Origin: Alphaproteobacteria bacterium
Lineage (GTDB): Bacteria > Pseudomonadota > Alphaproteobacteria > Reyranellales > Reyranellaceae
Reading direction: 5' to 3'
Assembly (NCBI GenBank): GCA_017307275.1
Contig: JAFKFK010000013.1
Span: forward strand, 122,239 to 186,238
Length of the DNA: 64,000 bases
Shown piece after piece: positions 33,621 to 43,189 of the stretch (position 1 is the first letter of the stretch; every line of letters starts with the position of its first letter). The translations under genes and the position numbers were made by a program. The notes below the pieces were generated by a model, which ran no database searches, was not told the DNA's origin, and saw nothing but the letters and a program-made list of their open reading frames with translations.

Positions 33621-35096
33621 TTACCTGAACGGTGGCTCGTCGAAGCTGCGGAGCTTGCGTGAATGCAGCGAGCCGATCTCGCTGCGCAGCAGATCGATCG
33701 TCTCCAATCCGATATGAAGATGCTCGCCGACCGCTCGTTGGTAGAAGCGAGTCGCCGCGCCCGGCAGCTTGATCTCGCCATGCAGCGGCTTGTCGGAAAC
33801 GCAGAGCAGCGTGCCGTAGGGCACGCGCAACCGATAGCCCTGGGTGGCGAGCGTGGCGCTTTCCATGTCGACGGCAATGGCCCGGCCGTGGTTGATGCGC
33901 CGCCGCTCCTGCGACCAGCGTAGCTCCCAGTTGCGGTCGTCGTAGCTCACGACCGTCCCGGTGCGCAGCCGCCGCTTCAGCGCATCGCCGCGTTCCCCCG
34001 TCACCCGTTCGGCTGCCGTCTGAAGCGCAACCTGCACTTCGGCCAGGGCCGGCACCGGCACTTCAGGCGGTACCAACTCGTCGAGAATGCGGTCGCGCCG
34101 CATGTAGCCGTGCGCCAGCACATAGTCGCCAATGGTCTGCGACTGCCGCAGACCGCCACAGTGGCCGATCATCAGCCAGCAATGCGGGCGCAGCACGGCG
34201 AGGTGATCCGTCGCGTTCTTGGCGTTGGAGGGGCCGACGCCGATGTTGATCAGGGTAATGCCGCCCCGGCCATCGGATCGCAGCAGGCTGTAGGCCGGCA
34301 TCTGGAAACGATGCCAGGGCGCCGCCGCAATCGCGGCATCGGCGGCTTCCGGTGTATCGCCTCGCTGGACGAGGGCGCCGCCCGGCAGCACGAGCGCCGT
34401 ATAGGGGCCGGCCGGCCGCGCCAGCTCTTCCAGTGCCCAGACCAGGAAGTGATCGACGTAGCGCTGGTAGTTGGTGCACAGGATCCAGGGCTGGATCGTG
34501 CGCCAGTCGGTGCCCGTGTAGTGGATCAGCCGCCGCAGCGAATAGTCGATGCGCACCGCATCGAACAGCGCCAGCGGTCGCGGCCGACCGTCCTCGAACT
34601 CCCAAAGACCGTCGACGACCTCGTCGCCGACATTGGCAAGGACAGCGGTTGGAAAGTGGCGTGCCAGCTCGGTGACCGAAAGTTCGCCGTGCACGAACTC
34701 GTCGCCCACCTCCGTGACGAAAGGATACGGGATCTCTTGGTCGCTGACGCCCACCTCGATCCTGGCGTTGAATTCCTCCGCAAGCGGTCGGAGCTGTTCG
34801 AGCAGGTACTGACGAAAGAATGTGGGCTGCGTGATCGTCGTCGAGTAGAGCCCCGGCGCCTGGAACTTCGCCCAGGCCCGCCGCGTGAAGTGCACGGCGC
34901 CGGATGGCCGCCAGTCGACGGAGAGCTCGGGATAGCGAAACTGCAACCGTTCTTCCGCGGTCGGCACGGCGCCGGTTTCGGTGTAGCGCGCCAGCGCTTC
35001 GCGCAACGCCGTGCTGGCCGCGGCATGGAGCTGTTCCAACCGGTTGACCGCCTGTTCCGGCGTCAATCCCTTCTGCTCGGCGCTGCTCGCCGTCAT
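33621..35096 (-). CDS. amn: AMP nucleosidase
   Basis: 491 residues. Hydrolyses AMP to adenine and ribose 5-phosphate, adjusting the adenylate pool. ATG at 35096 preceded by GGGAGAG is chosen over an upstream in-frame ATG. The N-terminal Amn domain ('RFRYPELSVDW'-like 'LQFRYPELSVDWRPSGAVHFT', 'GLYSTTITQPTFFRQYLLEQL') is followed by the phosphorylase-like catalytic domain ('TLINIGVGPSNAKNATDHLAVLRPHCWLMIGHCGGLR', 'AIAVDMESATLATQGYRLRVPYGTLLCVSDKPLHGE', 'HLHIGLETIDLLR'). Converges tail-to-tail with the ROK kinase, 4 nt apart. Confidence 0.95.
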   Translation of the reverse strand: MTASSAEQKGLTPEQAVNRLEQLHAAASTALREALARYTETGAVPTAEERLQFRYPELSVDWRPSGAVHFTRRAWAKFQAPGLYSTTITQPTFFRQYLLEQLRPLAEEFNARIEVGVSDQEIPYPFVTEVGDEFVHGELSVTELARHFPTAVLANVGDEVVDGLWEFEDGRPRPLALFDAVRIDYSLRRLIHYTGTDWRTIQPWILCTNYQRYVDHFLVWALEELARPAGPYTALVLPGGALVQRGDTPEAADAAIAAAPWHRFQMPAYSLLRSDGRGGITLINIGVGPSNAKNATDHLAVLRPHCWLMIGHCGGLRQSQTIGDYVLAHGYMRRDRILDELVPPEVPVPALAEVQVALQTAAERVTGERGDALKRRLRTGTVVSYDDRNWELRWSQERRRINHGRAIAVDMESATLATQGYRLRVPYGTLLCVSDKPLHGEIKLPGAATRFYQRAVGEHLHIGLETIDLLRSEIGSLHSRKLRSFDEPPFR

Positions 35097-35141
35097 CTGC
35101 CGCTCTCCCGTGAGACGGCCATCAGTATGCCCCAACGGGCG

Positions 35142-35945
35142 CTACTTGCACTCGGGCTTGGGCAGCGCCTCGAGGCGGGTGATGCGATATTCGATCCCGC
35201 CCTCGCTCTGTTCGTGCGTGCCGTAAAGTTCAATGCCGTTGTCGAGCGTCACGCTGCTCATCTCGAATGCAGGTTCGCCCTGCTTCTTCGTATCCTCGTC
35301 GAAGAAGCCGGCGCGGTAGTAGATCCGCGTGCGGCCGTCGGCCAGTGCTTCCGCCCCTTCCGGAATCTTCACATCGGCCAGGCGCTTGGGCACCCTGCCG
35401 ATCAAGGCGTTGACGGCCAGCGGCGGCTTCACCTTGTCGCCGAAGAAGAACAGCCCTTCGAAACCGTTTTCGCCCGCCTTCGCCGCGCGGATGGTGGCGC
35501 GCAGGATGGCCGCGGGGAAGAACGTGCCGACCGGCAGCCTTACCGTCTGCCCTTCGGGATCGCTGAAGCGCGCTTCGCCCGAGCCATCGTCTCCCAGCGT
35601 CGCCTCGCCCTTGAACAGGCTGGTGCGGCGGCCGCCCGTGGTAGAGCGATGCTCGAAGGAGAGCTTCTTGCCGTCCTTGCTCTCGGTCATCTGCGTCTGC
35701 TGTTCGCTGGTGACGGAGCCGCGTTGACCACCCAGTTCCAGCCGCAGGCGCTGGTTGGCCACATAGCCGTCGCAGGTGAGCTTGAGTTCGTAGGCGTAGC
35801 TGCCGGGCGCTCCCCCGCTCGGCTTGCCGTTCTCCAGCACGGTCACGGTATAGGCCGCACGATGCGGCGTCAGTTCCTGGGCGACGGCCGGAGCAGCGGC
35901 GGCAAAAGCAAGTACGGCAGGTGCAAGCAGGCGGAGGGTCAGCAT
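35142..35945 (-). CDS. DUF1849 (EipB-like) periplasmic protein, divergent copy
   Basis: 267 residues, signal peptide ending 'AAPAVA-QELTPHRAAY'. DUF1849/EipB pattern: 'HRAAYTVTVLENG', 'LTCDGYVANQRLRLE', 'GTFFPAAILRATIRAAKAGENGFEGLFFFGD', 'IGRVPKRLADV', 'NGIELYGT', ending 'LEALPKPECK'. The Cys in 'TCDGY' and the C-terminal 'PEC' would form the family's conserved disulfide. EipB is needed for envelope integrity in Brucella. This copy is less typical than its neighbour (for example 'FFFGD' for the usual 'FDG'). The two genes overlap by 7 nt. Confidence 0.8.
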   Translation of the reverse strand: MLTLRLLAPAVLAFAAAAPAVAQELTPHRAAYTVTVLENGKPSGGAPGSYAYELKLTCDGYVANQRLRLELGGQRGSVTSEQQTQMTESKDGKKLSFEHRSTTGGRRTSLFKGEATLGDDGSGEARFSDPEGQTVRLPVGTFFPAAILRATIRAAKAGENGFEGLFFFGDKVKPPLAVNALIGRVPKRLADVKIPEGAEALADGRTRIYYRAGFFDEDTKKQGEPAFEMSSVTLDNGIELYGTHEQSEGGIEYRITRLEALPKPECK

Positions 35946-36811
35946 CGCGGCCTCGGCAGGGCTTGGAGTTGGACAAGGCGAGCATCCACGGCAAAGTCGC
36001 CGTAGTCGAGCAGCATCGAGCGGGTGATGCCGTTGCCAAGCAGGTCGAGGGCCAGCTCATACTCCGGATGGGCACCCTGATCGCCGGCGGCAAAGAATGC
36101 AAAGCGCACGCCCCACGACGGCTGGTTGCGCATCAGGCTCACATCGCCACGCACCGCGGGCGCGCCGGTCTGGCGCGGCGACCGGCCGATCACTGCATTG
36201 ACCAGGAAGGCGCCGTCGAGCCGGGCGCCGTCGAACACCGAATAGGAGGCCGACTTGTCGCCGTCGCGCGCATGACGCAGGACCAGGGCGAGATGTGTCG
36301 TGGGAAAGAGCGTACCGGCCGGCAGGTCGAAGCTACGGACCTCGGGTAGCGTGAAGTTCGCCCGGCCCTTGCCACCCTGCGATTCCAGGTCGGCGTTGCC
36401 ACGCAACTCCTCCTCGACCTCGTCGTCCTGGATGTTACGCACGCTGAAGCGCAGGGCGAGGCCGTCCTTGGTCTCGTAGCTGGTAAAGCTCGAATCGGTC
36501 GTGAACTCATCGCCGTCGTTGCGCAAGAACTTGAGCTTGATGCGCTGCTTGACCTCCCAGCCCTCGCAGGAGTCGACGGTCTCGAGAACCATGCGGCCGC
36601 TTACCTCGACGATACCGCTATTGGGCCGCGCGACCGACAGCTTCATGTCGTAGGTGGCGCGGTGCGGCACCAGCGGCGCTTCCACCTGCTGGGGGGCCTG
36701 CTGCTGAGCGTCAGCCGCCCTTATCCACAGGGCAAGCAACACGAGCGCACCGACGGCGGTGACGATTACCGCTGTTTGGAGGCGAGGACGGCGAAAACTA
36801 TAACTGGTCAA
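35939..36811 (-). CDS. DUF1849 (EipB-like) periplasmic protein, canonical copy
   Basis: 290 residues from a TTG start; the N-terminal hydrophobic segment ('TAVIVTAVGALVLLALWIRAADA') serves as signal peptide or anchor. Family features: 'VPHRATYDMKLSVARPNSGIVEVSGRMVLE', Cys in 'DSCEGWEVKQRI', 'GTLFPTTHLALVLRHARDGDKSASYSVFDGARLDG', 'NQPSWGVRFAFFAAGDQGAHPEYELALDLLGNGITRSMLLDYGDF', ending 'LQALPRPRC'. It matches EipB well. First gene of the tandem pair, divergent from the hydroxyacid dehydrogenase. Confidence 0.88.
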   Translation of the reverse strand: MTSYSFRRPRLQTAVIVTAVGALVLLALWIRAADAQQQAPQQVEAPLVPHRATYDMKLSVARPNSGIVEVSGRMVLETVDSCEGWEVKQRIKLKFLRNDGDEFTTDSSFTSYETKDGLALRFSVRNIQDDEVEEELRGNADLESQGGKGRANFTLPEVRSFDLPAGTLFPTTHLALVLRHARDGDKSASYSVFDGARLDGAFLVNAVIGRSPRQTGAPAVRGDVSLMRNQPSWGVRFAFFAAGDQGAHPEYELALDLLGNGITRSMLLDYGDFAVDARLVQLQALPRPRC

Positions 36812-36925
36812 CGGACACTGGCGTGGGGGCTAGGCCTTGTAGCCGACCGTGTAAGCGTAATATCCATGCGCGCGGAATACCAGAATGATCGCCTGCGTCA
36901 GGGCTGCACAGGGAGGATATCGTCA

Positions 36926-37900
36926 ATGGCAAACGCCAAGCCTCGGGTTCTCGCCACCCGCCTCTTTCCTCCCGACGTGGAAGCCCGGCTGTCCTCGAAC
37001 TTCGACGCCGTGCTCAACCCTGAGGATCGCCTCTACGACGGGGCGGCCCTGGCCAAGGCGACGGTCGGCTGCGACGCCATCATGTGCGCCGCGGGCGACG
37101 CCCTGAACGCCGAGACGATCGCCGCCCTGCCCGCCTCGATCCGCATGATCGCCACCTTCTCGGTGGGCTACGAACATATCGACGTCGCCGCGGCGGCCAA
37201 GCGCAACATCATGGTCGCCAACACGCCCGACGTGCTGACCGACGCCACCGCCGACATCGCCATGCTCTGCCTGCTGGGCGCGGCGCGGCGGGCGCACGAG
37301 GGCGCCACGATGCTGCGCACCCACCACTGGGTCGGCTGGTCGCCAACCCAGCTCATGGGCACGCACGTTACCGGCAAGCGACTGGGTATCCTGGGCATGG
37401 GCCGCATCGGCCAGGCGATGGCCGACCGCGCCCGCGCCTTCCGCATGCAGATCCACTACAGCAACCGCAGCAAGCTGGCGCCCGACCTCGAGAAGGGCGC
37501 GATCTTCCATGCCGATCCCAACGACATGTTGCCCCATTGCGACTTCCTGTCGATCAACGCGCCGATGACGCAGCAGACCCGCAAGTGGGTGAATGCCGAG
37601 CGCATCGCCCGCCTGCCCAAGGGAGCCATCGTGGTCAACACAGCGCGCGGCGGTGTGGTCGACGACGACGCCCTGATCGCCGCCCTGAAGAGCGGTCATC
37701 TCGCGTCGGCCGGCCTCGACGTCTTCGACGGCGAGCCCAAGCTGCACCAGGGCTACTACGATCTCACCAATGCGTTCCTGCTGCCGCACATGGGCTCGGC
37801 AACCGTCGAGACGCGCAATGCCATGGGCTTCAAGGCGCTCGACAATCTCGAAGCCTTCCTCCTCAGGAAGCAGGCGCCGCCTGACCTCGTGAAGGTTTAG
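36926..37900 (+). CDS. D-isomer 2-hydroxyacid dehydrogenase (glyoxylate/hydroxypyruvate reductase-like)
   Basis: 324 residues; ATG at 36926 with GGGAGG 9 nt upstream. 'IATFSVGYEHIDVAAAAKRNIMVANTPDVLTDATADIAM', NAD-binding 'GKRLGILGMGRIGQAMADRARAF', 'LPKGAIVVNTARGGVVDDDALIAAL', catalytic His in 'NAFLLPHMGSAT'. The Asn-Arg-Ser after the second strand of the nucleotide fold ('IHYSNRSK') suggests NADPH preference. Closest in style to GyaR. Its 3' end overlaps the convergent lipoprotein gene by 38 nt. Confidence 0.92.
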   Translation: MANAKPRVLATRLFPPDVEARLSSNFDAVLNPEDRLYDGAALAKATVGCDAIMCAAGDALNAETIAALPASIRMIATFSVGYEHIDVAAAAKRNIMVANTPDVLTDATADIAMLCLLGAARRAHEGATMLRTHHWVGWSPTQLMGTHVTGKRLGILGMGRIGQAMADRARAFRMQIHYSNRSKLAPDLEKGAIFHADPNDMLPHCDFLSINAPMTQQTRKWVNAERIARLPKGAIVVNTARGGVVDDDALIAALKSGHLASAGLDVFDGEPKLHQGYYDLTNAFLLPHMGSATVETRNAMGFKALDNLEAFLLRKQAPPDLVKV

Positions 37901-38432
37901 GCTTCTTGGGAGCGCGCGACGCGCTCTTGACCTTCTTGGCGGGTTTGGGCGGAGCCGCCGTAGCTTTGGCTGCCACCGGGACAGGCGCCGGGGCGGCCGT
38001 CACAGGCTCTTGCACGACTGCGGGCGCTTCGGTGGTGACTGGCGCAGGCTGCGGTGCCGTCTTGTAGGCGGCCTCGTCCCAGCTCGCGGCCGGCGCATCC
38101 GCACCAGAGCGCAGCGGCGGGCTGTACTGGACACCATCCTCGGAGACCTGACGCTGCGGCTCGTTGTAGTCGACGTCGTACGGATCTTCGCCTTCGGCGC
38201 GCTCCGTGCAGATCTGGCGGCCGCGGAAGATGCGCCACATGGCGCAATCCTTCTTGGTGACGACCGAGGCCAGGTGATCGGTCGAGGTCTTGTCGGAGGC
38301 GGCGATAAACCCGCCATCGGCGGCATAGCTCGCCGCCGACACGGCAATCGGCACACCACAGGCGCCGGTCGACAGGGACAATCCCAGTGCCAGTGGCAGG
38401 ACAATATAAATGGAGAGCCTGAAAGAGCTCAT
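37863..38432 (-). CDS. Hypothetical lipoprotein with Ala/Pro/Lys-rich tail
   Basis: 189 residues. Signal sequence with a lipobox-like 'LSLSTGAC' (Cys about 25). The conserved-looking core 'AASYAADGGFIAASDKTSTDHLASVVTKKDCAMWRIFRGRQICTERAEGEDPYDVDYNEP' has two Cys that could pair. From about residue 115 the chain is low-complexity (Ala, Pro, Val, then Lys-rich 'KPAKKVKSASRAPKKPKPSRG'), suggesting a periplasm-spanning or peptidoglycan-contacting tail. I have seen similar cores in other alphaproteobacterial lipoproteins but know of no function. The upstream 80 bp are AT-rich and probably hold its promoter. Confidence 0.7.
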   Translation of the reverse strand: MSSFRLSIYIVLPLALGLSLSTGACGVPIAVSAASYAADGGFIAASDKTSTDHLASVVTKKDCAMWRIFRGRQICTERAEGEDPYDVDYNEPQRQVSEDGVQYSPPLRSGADAPAASWDEAAYKTAPQPAPVTTEAPAVVQEPVTAAPAPVPVAAKATAAPPKPAKKVKSASRAPKKPKPSRGQAAPAS

Positions 38433-38514
38433 AATCTTCTTAATGAAAAGACTATAACCTCTTGAAGGTAATGATTTTTTCCTAGCCGGTCAATTTAGGC
38501 CGGACCTACCAGTC

Positions 38515-40320
38515 CTAGTCCTTCTTCGGGGGCGGCAGACGCAACCCGATGTGCAGCTCACGCAGCTTTTCGGCAGGCAGTTCGGCCGGCGCATCCATCA
38601 TCAGATCGACCGCCTGCTGGTTCATCGGGAAGCAGATGACCTCGCGGATGTTGGGCTCGTCCGCCAGCAGCATGACGATGCGGTCGACGCCGGGCGCGGC
38701 ACCACCGTGCGGGGGCGCGCCAAACTTGAAGGCGTTGAGCATGCCACCGAAGCGCAGCTCGACATCTTCCTTGCTGTACCCGGCAATGCCGAACGCCTTG
38801 TACATGATCTCCGGGCGGTGGTTACGGATCGCGCCCGAGCACAGCTCGATGCCGTTGCAGACGATGTCGTATTGCCACGCCTTGATGGTCAGCGGGTCCT
38901 GCGTCTCCAGCGCCTCGAGTCCGCCCTGCGGCATCGAGAAGGGGTTGTGGCTGAAGTCGACCTTCTTGGCCTTGTCGTCGTACTCGAACATCGGGAAGTC
39001 GACGATCCAGCAGAAGCGGAACTCGTCCTCGGCGATTACGCCCAGTTCCTGGCCGACCTTGGTGCGGACCTGGCCCGCGAACTTCCAGGCAGCCTCCGGC
39101 TTGTCGGCAACGAAGAACACGGCATCGCCGTCCTCTGCACCGGTCAGCGCCTTCAGCTTGGCAAGACGGTCGCCCGTTACGAACTTGGCGATCGGGCCCT
39201 TCCCCGCTCCGGCTTCGAGCACGATGTAGCCGAGACCCGGCTTGCCCTCGGACTGGGCCCAGGAGTTCAGCTTGTCGAAGAAGCTGCGCGGCTGGGCAGC
39301 GGCACCCGGCGCCCGCAAGGCGCGGACGACGCCGCCTGCGCCAACGATGCTGGCGAAGACCTTGAAGTCCGAGCCTGCAAAGACTTCGCCGGCGTCGACG
39401 ATGCGCAGCGGGTTACGCAGGTCGGGCTTGTCGGTGCCGTAGGTCAGCAGCGCCTCGGCATAGGGAATGCGCGGGAACGGGAACGGCGTCACCTTGCGCG
39501 GCGTCTCGCGGCCGAAGCTCGCGAACTCCTCGAACACGCCGCCCAGCACCGGCTCGATGGCGGCAAAGACGTCTTCCTGAGTGACGAAGCTCATCTCGAA
39601 ATCGAGCTGATAGAATTCGCCCGGCGCCCGGTCTGCGCGCGCGTCCTCGTCGCGGAAGCAGGGGGCGATCTGGAAGTAGCGATCGAAGCCCGACACCATC
39701 AGGAGCTGCTTGAACATCTGCGGCGCCTGCGGCAGCGCATAGAACTTGCCGGGATGCAGCCGGCTCGGCACCACGTAGGAGCGTGCGCCTTCCGGACTAT
39801 CCGCTGTCAAGATCGGCGTCTGGAACTCCATGAAACCCTGGTCGATCATGCGCCGGCGCAGGGACGCGATGACCTGGCTGCGCAGCATGATGTTCTTGTG
39901 CAGCTTGTCCTTGCGCAGGTCGAGGAAGCGGTACTTGAGGCGCAGCTCCTCCGGCGTCGTGTCATTCTCCTGGTAGACCGGGATAGGCAGCGGATCGGCC
40001 ATCGCCTGAACGACCATCTCCGCCGCGTCCAGTTCGACCGCCCCCGTCGCCAACCGCGGGTTCACCGTGGAGGGCTCGCGGGCCAGCACCTTGCCGGTCA
40101 CGGTAATCACGCTCTCGTTACGTACGCCCTCGGCCGCCTTGAAAACGGGGCTGCTCGCGTCCACCACCACCTGGGTCACGCCATAGTGATCGCGCAGGTC
40201 GATAAACAGCAGATTTCCATGGTCGCGCTTGCGCTGGACCCAGCCCGACAGACGGGCCTGCTGGCCGACATGCTCCGGCCGCAACTGGCCGCACGTATGG
40301 GTTCGGTAGACAGAAGACAT
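38515..40320 (-). CDS. aspS: Aspartyl-tRNA synthetase
   Basis: 601 residues, class II synthetase of the bacterial type. ATG at 40320 ([19 protein letters not shown]) is chosen over an in-frame ATG 13 codons upstream, matching the usual AspS N-terminus. OB-fold anticodon domain ('[31 protein letters not shown]'), class II motif 2 ('[29 protein letters not shown]'), the bacterial GAD insertion (about 290-420), motif 3 ('[29 protein letters not shown]'). Confidence 0.97.
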   Translation of the reverse strand: MSSVYRTHTCGQLRPEHVGQQARLSGWVQRKRDHGNLLFIDLRDHYGVTQVVVDASSPVFKAAEGVRNESVITVTGKVLAREPSTVNPRLATGAVELDAAEMVVQAMADPLPIPVYQENDTTPEELRLKYRFLDLRKDKLHKNIMLRSQVIASLRRRMIDQGFMEFQTPILTADSPEGARSYVVPSRLHPGKFYALPQAPQMFKQLLMVSGFDRYFQIAPCFRDEDARADRAPGEFYQLDFEMSFVTQEDVFAAIEPVLGGVFEEFASFGRETPRKVTPFPFPRIPYAEALLTYGTDKPDLRNPLRIVDAGEVFAGSDFKVFASIVGAGGVVRALRAPGAAAQPRSFFDKLNSWAQSEGKPGLGYIVLEAGAGKGPIAKFVTGDRLAKLKALTGAEDGDAVFFVADKPEAAWKFAGQVRTKVGQELGVIAEDEFRFCWIVDFPMFEYDDKAKKVDFSHNPFSMPQGGLEALETQDPLTIKAWQYDIVCNGIELCSGAIRNHRPEIMYKAFGIAGYSKEDVELRFGGMLNAFKFGAPPHGGAAPGVDRIVMLLADEPNIREVICFPMNQQAVDLMMDAPAELPAEKLRELHIGLRLPPPKKD

Positions 40321-40406
40321 TACGTATTTTCCGGGTTTTAGAGGCCCGGCAAAAGGCACGGAAAGCGCCGTTAAGTCAAGGGAAGGCCCTCTTTTCGCGG
40401 CGACCT

Positions 40407-40435
40407 TTGCCCCTCGCCGCGCCGCCCGCTATAGA
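40407..40435 (+). promoter_or_regulatory. Probable promoter of rnd giving a leaderless mRNA
   Basis: TTGCCC (40407-40412), 17-bp spacer, TATAGA (40430-40435). The ATG of rnd begins 9 nt after the -10, where transcription would be expected to start, and no Shine-Dalgarno lies between. Confidence 0.5.
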
Positions 40436-40444
40436 ACGCTCTTA

Positions 40445-41602
40445 ATGAAGCTCATAACCACGACCGATGAATTGGCGGCTTTCTGCAAGCCGCTGGCCGA
40501 TACCGAGTTCATCACCGTCGACACCGAGTTCATGCGTGAGCGGACCTACTGGCCCAAGCTCTGCCTGGCACAGGTCGCCGGCCCCGAGGACGCGGCGGCA
40601 ATCGACGCGCTGGCCGATGGCATCGACCTCGCCCCCCTCGACGAACTGATGGCAAACCCCAAGGTCCTGAAGGTCTTTCACGCCGCCCGCCAGGATCTCG
40701 AAATCTTCCATTTGCGCCTGAACCAGGTGCCGGGTCCGCTGTTCGATACCCAGGTCGCCGCCATGGTCTGCGGCCACGGCGAAGCCGCCTCCTACGAGTC
40801 GCTCGCCACCAAGCTCGCCAAGGCAAAAATCGACAAATCCAGCCGCTTCACCGACTGGAGCCGCCGACCGCTCAGCGAACGGCAGATCACCTACGCGCTC
40901 TCCGACGTGACCCACCTGCGCGTGGTCTACGAGAAGCTGAAGCGCCAGCTCGACAAGTCCGGGCGCTTCTCCTGGATTGCCGAGGAGATGGCCGTCCTGA
41001 ACGATCCCGCGACCTACCGCGGCGATCCCGAGCTGGCCTGGCGGCGCCTGAAGCCCCGCGGCTCCTCGCCCCGCCTGCTGGCGATCCTCAAGGAAGTGGC
41101 GGCCTGGCGCGAGCGCACGGCACAGCGTATCGACATCCCGCGCCAGCGCCTGCTGCGCGATGAGCAACTGCTGGAAATCGCCAGCCATGCGCCCAAGACG
41201 CTCGAGGAACTGGCCATGACGCGCGGCCTTGGCCGCGGGTTTGCCGAGGGCTGGCAGGGACGCGAGCTGATCGAAGCGATCGACCGGGCCCGTGCCCTGC
41301 CCGACGCCGAGCTTCCCGCCCGTGAACGCCCGGCCGAGCAGATCCGCGCCCCGGGAGCGGTCGTCGACCTGCTGCGCACCTTGCTGCGGCTGAAGGCCGA
41401 GCAGGCCGGTGTGGCGGGCCGCCTTGTCGCGAACGCCGACGAACTCGATCGCATTGCCGCGGGCAAACGCGACGTCCCGGCTCTGAAGGGCTGGCGACGC
41501 GAGGTGTTCGGCGCCGATGCGGTCGACCTGATCGAAGGCAGACTCGCGCTCGCCCTGTCGGGCGAACACGCCAAGCTCATCCCGACCCCGGTGGAGAGCT
41601 AG
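40445..41602 (+). CDS. rnd: Ribonuclease D
   Basis: 385 residues, 3'-5' exoribonuclease of the DEDD group acting in tRNA 3' maturation. 'FITVDTEFMRERTYWPKLCLAQVA' (DxE), 'VLKVFHAARQDLEIF' (second Asp), 'QITYALSDVTHLRVVYEKL' (third Asp with YxxxD). A C-terminal HRDC domain covers about residues 205-290 ('LLAILKEVAAWRERTAQRIDIPRQRLLRDEQLLEIA'). The stop codon overlaps the convergent ppx stop by 4 nt. Confidence 0.95.
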   Translation: MKLITTTDELAAFCKPLADTEFITVDTEFMRERTYWPKLCLAQVAGPEDAAAIDALADGIDLAPLDELMANPKVLKVFHAARQDLEIFHLRLNQVPGPLFDTQVAAMVCGHGEAASYESLATKLAKAKIDKSSRFTDWSRRPLSERQITYALSDVTHLRVVYEKLKRQLDKSGRFSWIAEEMAVLNDPATYRGDPELAWRRLKPRGSSPRLLAILKEVAAWRERTAQRIDIPRQRLLRDEQLLEIASHAPKTLEELAMTRGLGRGFAEGWQGRELIEAIDRARALPDAELPARERPAEQIRAPGAVVDLLRTLLRLKAEQAGVAGRLVANADELDRIAAGKRDVPALKGWRREVFGADAVDLIEGRLALALSGEHAKLIPTPVES

Positions 41603-43104
41603 GCGGCGACAATCATCGGTTTGAGATCGAAGGCCTGGGCCGCGGTCTCAAGCCGACGGGCCGTGACATCGCCCAGGCTGCGCCGCAGGTTCGACGGCAC
41701 CAGCAGGCGCAACTCGCGCTCGGTGCGGCGGAGCTGGAGCTGCGGCAGCAGGCCGGGCGCACCGCCGCTCAGATTGTAGGCAAGCCTGAGACAAGCCCCG
41801 AGGCGCTTGGCATAGGTACGTCCGCGACTGTCCGACAGGCGGAGCGCGGTATCGATCATCGCCGACTTGGGGTCGCTCTTGTAGCGGTAGGTCATCGTCA
41901 TCGCGAGCACCGCGCGCTCGCGATGGTTCATTCCCGGCGCCGGCAGATGCAGCACGCGAAAATAGGCCTGGTCGGCCCGATAATCGGGATGGTCGTCCCA
42001 GGAGATATCGCTGAGATGGCAGGCCGCCGTGCGCAGCACGCGGTCCGTCTCGCTCTCGCCGGCAAAGGCCGGCGTCAGCCAGTCGAAGATCTCCTGCGGC
42101 GAGAGATCGAAGCGGCGCCAGCCGGCGCCCTGCTCCTCGGCAAAGGCGATCAGCGGATGGCGTGCGCGCTCGGCAGCGCTCAGCCGCGAATAGTAGAAGC
42201 CCTCGCGCAAGCCGAAGGCGGAGAAGACGACATTGCGCGGCTTCAGGACGCCCAAGAGACGATCAAGTGCCAGACAGGCCAGAGGCAGTGTGTCGACACG
42301 ACGACGCGACACGCCCGGCATCTTCTCCAGCGACTTCGCGCTTTGCACCGCAATCAACCGCGCCACCGCGCGCGTCTCCTCGGCGGAGATTTCGTATTGG
42401 TGGATGATGTGCAGCGGATAGCCCGCCTGCTCCATGTGCAGACGGGCGAACGAACGCCAGGCGCCACCCACGGCATAGAAGGTCTTGCCCTGCTCTTCGC
42501 GCAGCCAGCGCACGCTTTCGACGGCCTCGACGATGGCCTTCTTCGGATCGCCGCGCCCCGACGACATCAGCCGCAATGGTCCGACCGGCAGCGTGCTCGA
42601 CGCGCCGAGCTGGCCATTCGCGAGAGCCGCCAGTTCGAGACTGCCGCCGCCCAGATCGCCCATCACGCCATCGGCATCGGGCATGCCGCAGATCACGCCG
42701 TTGCCCGAGAAGCGCGCCTCGTCCTGGCCGCTCACGGTATGCGCCACGATACCGGACCGGCTCGTGAGTTCGCGCATGAAGTCTGCGCCATCGGCGGCGT
42801 CGCGCACGGCAGCCGTCGCCAGGAGATCGAGCGACGTCACCTTCATGTTGTGTGCGAGGGTCATGAAGCGGTCGATATTGGCCAAGGCCATCTCGACGCC
42901 TTCCGGGTTCAGCCGCCCCGTCGCATCGAGGCCACGCGCAAGACCGCACAGCACCTTCTCGTTGAAGACAGGCAGCGGCGCGCGGCTCGCCCGTTCGTAG
43001 ACGACCAGTCGAATGGAGTTCGAGCCGACGTCGATGATCCCGACGCGGCCCCGATCGAGGGGGTCGCGCATCTCCGGGGCGCCTGCGGTGCGTTCGCCGT
43101 CCAT
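41599..43104 (-). CDS. ppx: Exopolyphosphatase (Ppx/GppA family)
   Basis: 501 residues. ASKHA fold: phosphate 1 loop 'VGIIDVGSNSIRLVVYERAS', 'LLATAAVRDAADGADFM', phosphate 2 loop 'DGVMGDLGGGSLELAAL', catalytic Glu in 'SGQDEARFSGNGVI'. C-terminal HD-like helical domain (about 310-500; 'AACHLSDISWDDHPDYRADQAYFRVL', 'HRERAVLAMTMTYRY'). It removes terminal phosphate from polyphosphate or pppGpp. Downstream of ppk in the same orientation, 85 nt apart, so synthesis and breakdown are likely co-expressed. An ATG at residue 12 is an alternative start. Confidence 0.94.
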   Translation of the reverse strand: MDGERTAGAPEMRDPLDRGRVGIIDVGSNSIRLVVYERASRAPLPVFNEKVLCGLARGLDATGRLNPEGVEMALANIDRFMTLAHNMKVTSLDLLATAAVRDAADGADFMRELTSRSGIVAHTVSGQDEARFSGNGVICGMPDADGVMGDLGGGSLELAALANGQLGASSTLPVGPLRLMSSGRGDPKKAIVEAVESVRWLREEQGKTFYAVGGAWRSFARLHMEQAGYPLHIIHQYEISAEETRAVARLIAVQSAKSLEKMPGVSRRRVDTLPLACLALDRLLGVLKPRNVVFSAFGLREGFYYSRLSAAERARHPLIAFAEEQGAGWRRFDLSPQEIFDWLTPAFAGESETDRVLRTAACHLSDISWDDHPDYRADQAYFRVLHLPAPGMNHRERAVLAMTMTYRYKSDPKSAMIDTALRLSDSRGRTYAKRLGACLRLAYNLSGGAPGLLPQLQLRRTERELRLLVPSNLRRSLGDVTARRLETAAQAFDLKPMIVAA

Positions 43105-43189
43105 GCGCGCTCCGTCTAGCCGAAACCGAACGGGATTGCAGCGCCGGATTGCAGCCCTCTCCGGGGCGCGACCCGACGCCGCTACCCGG

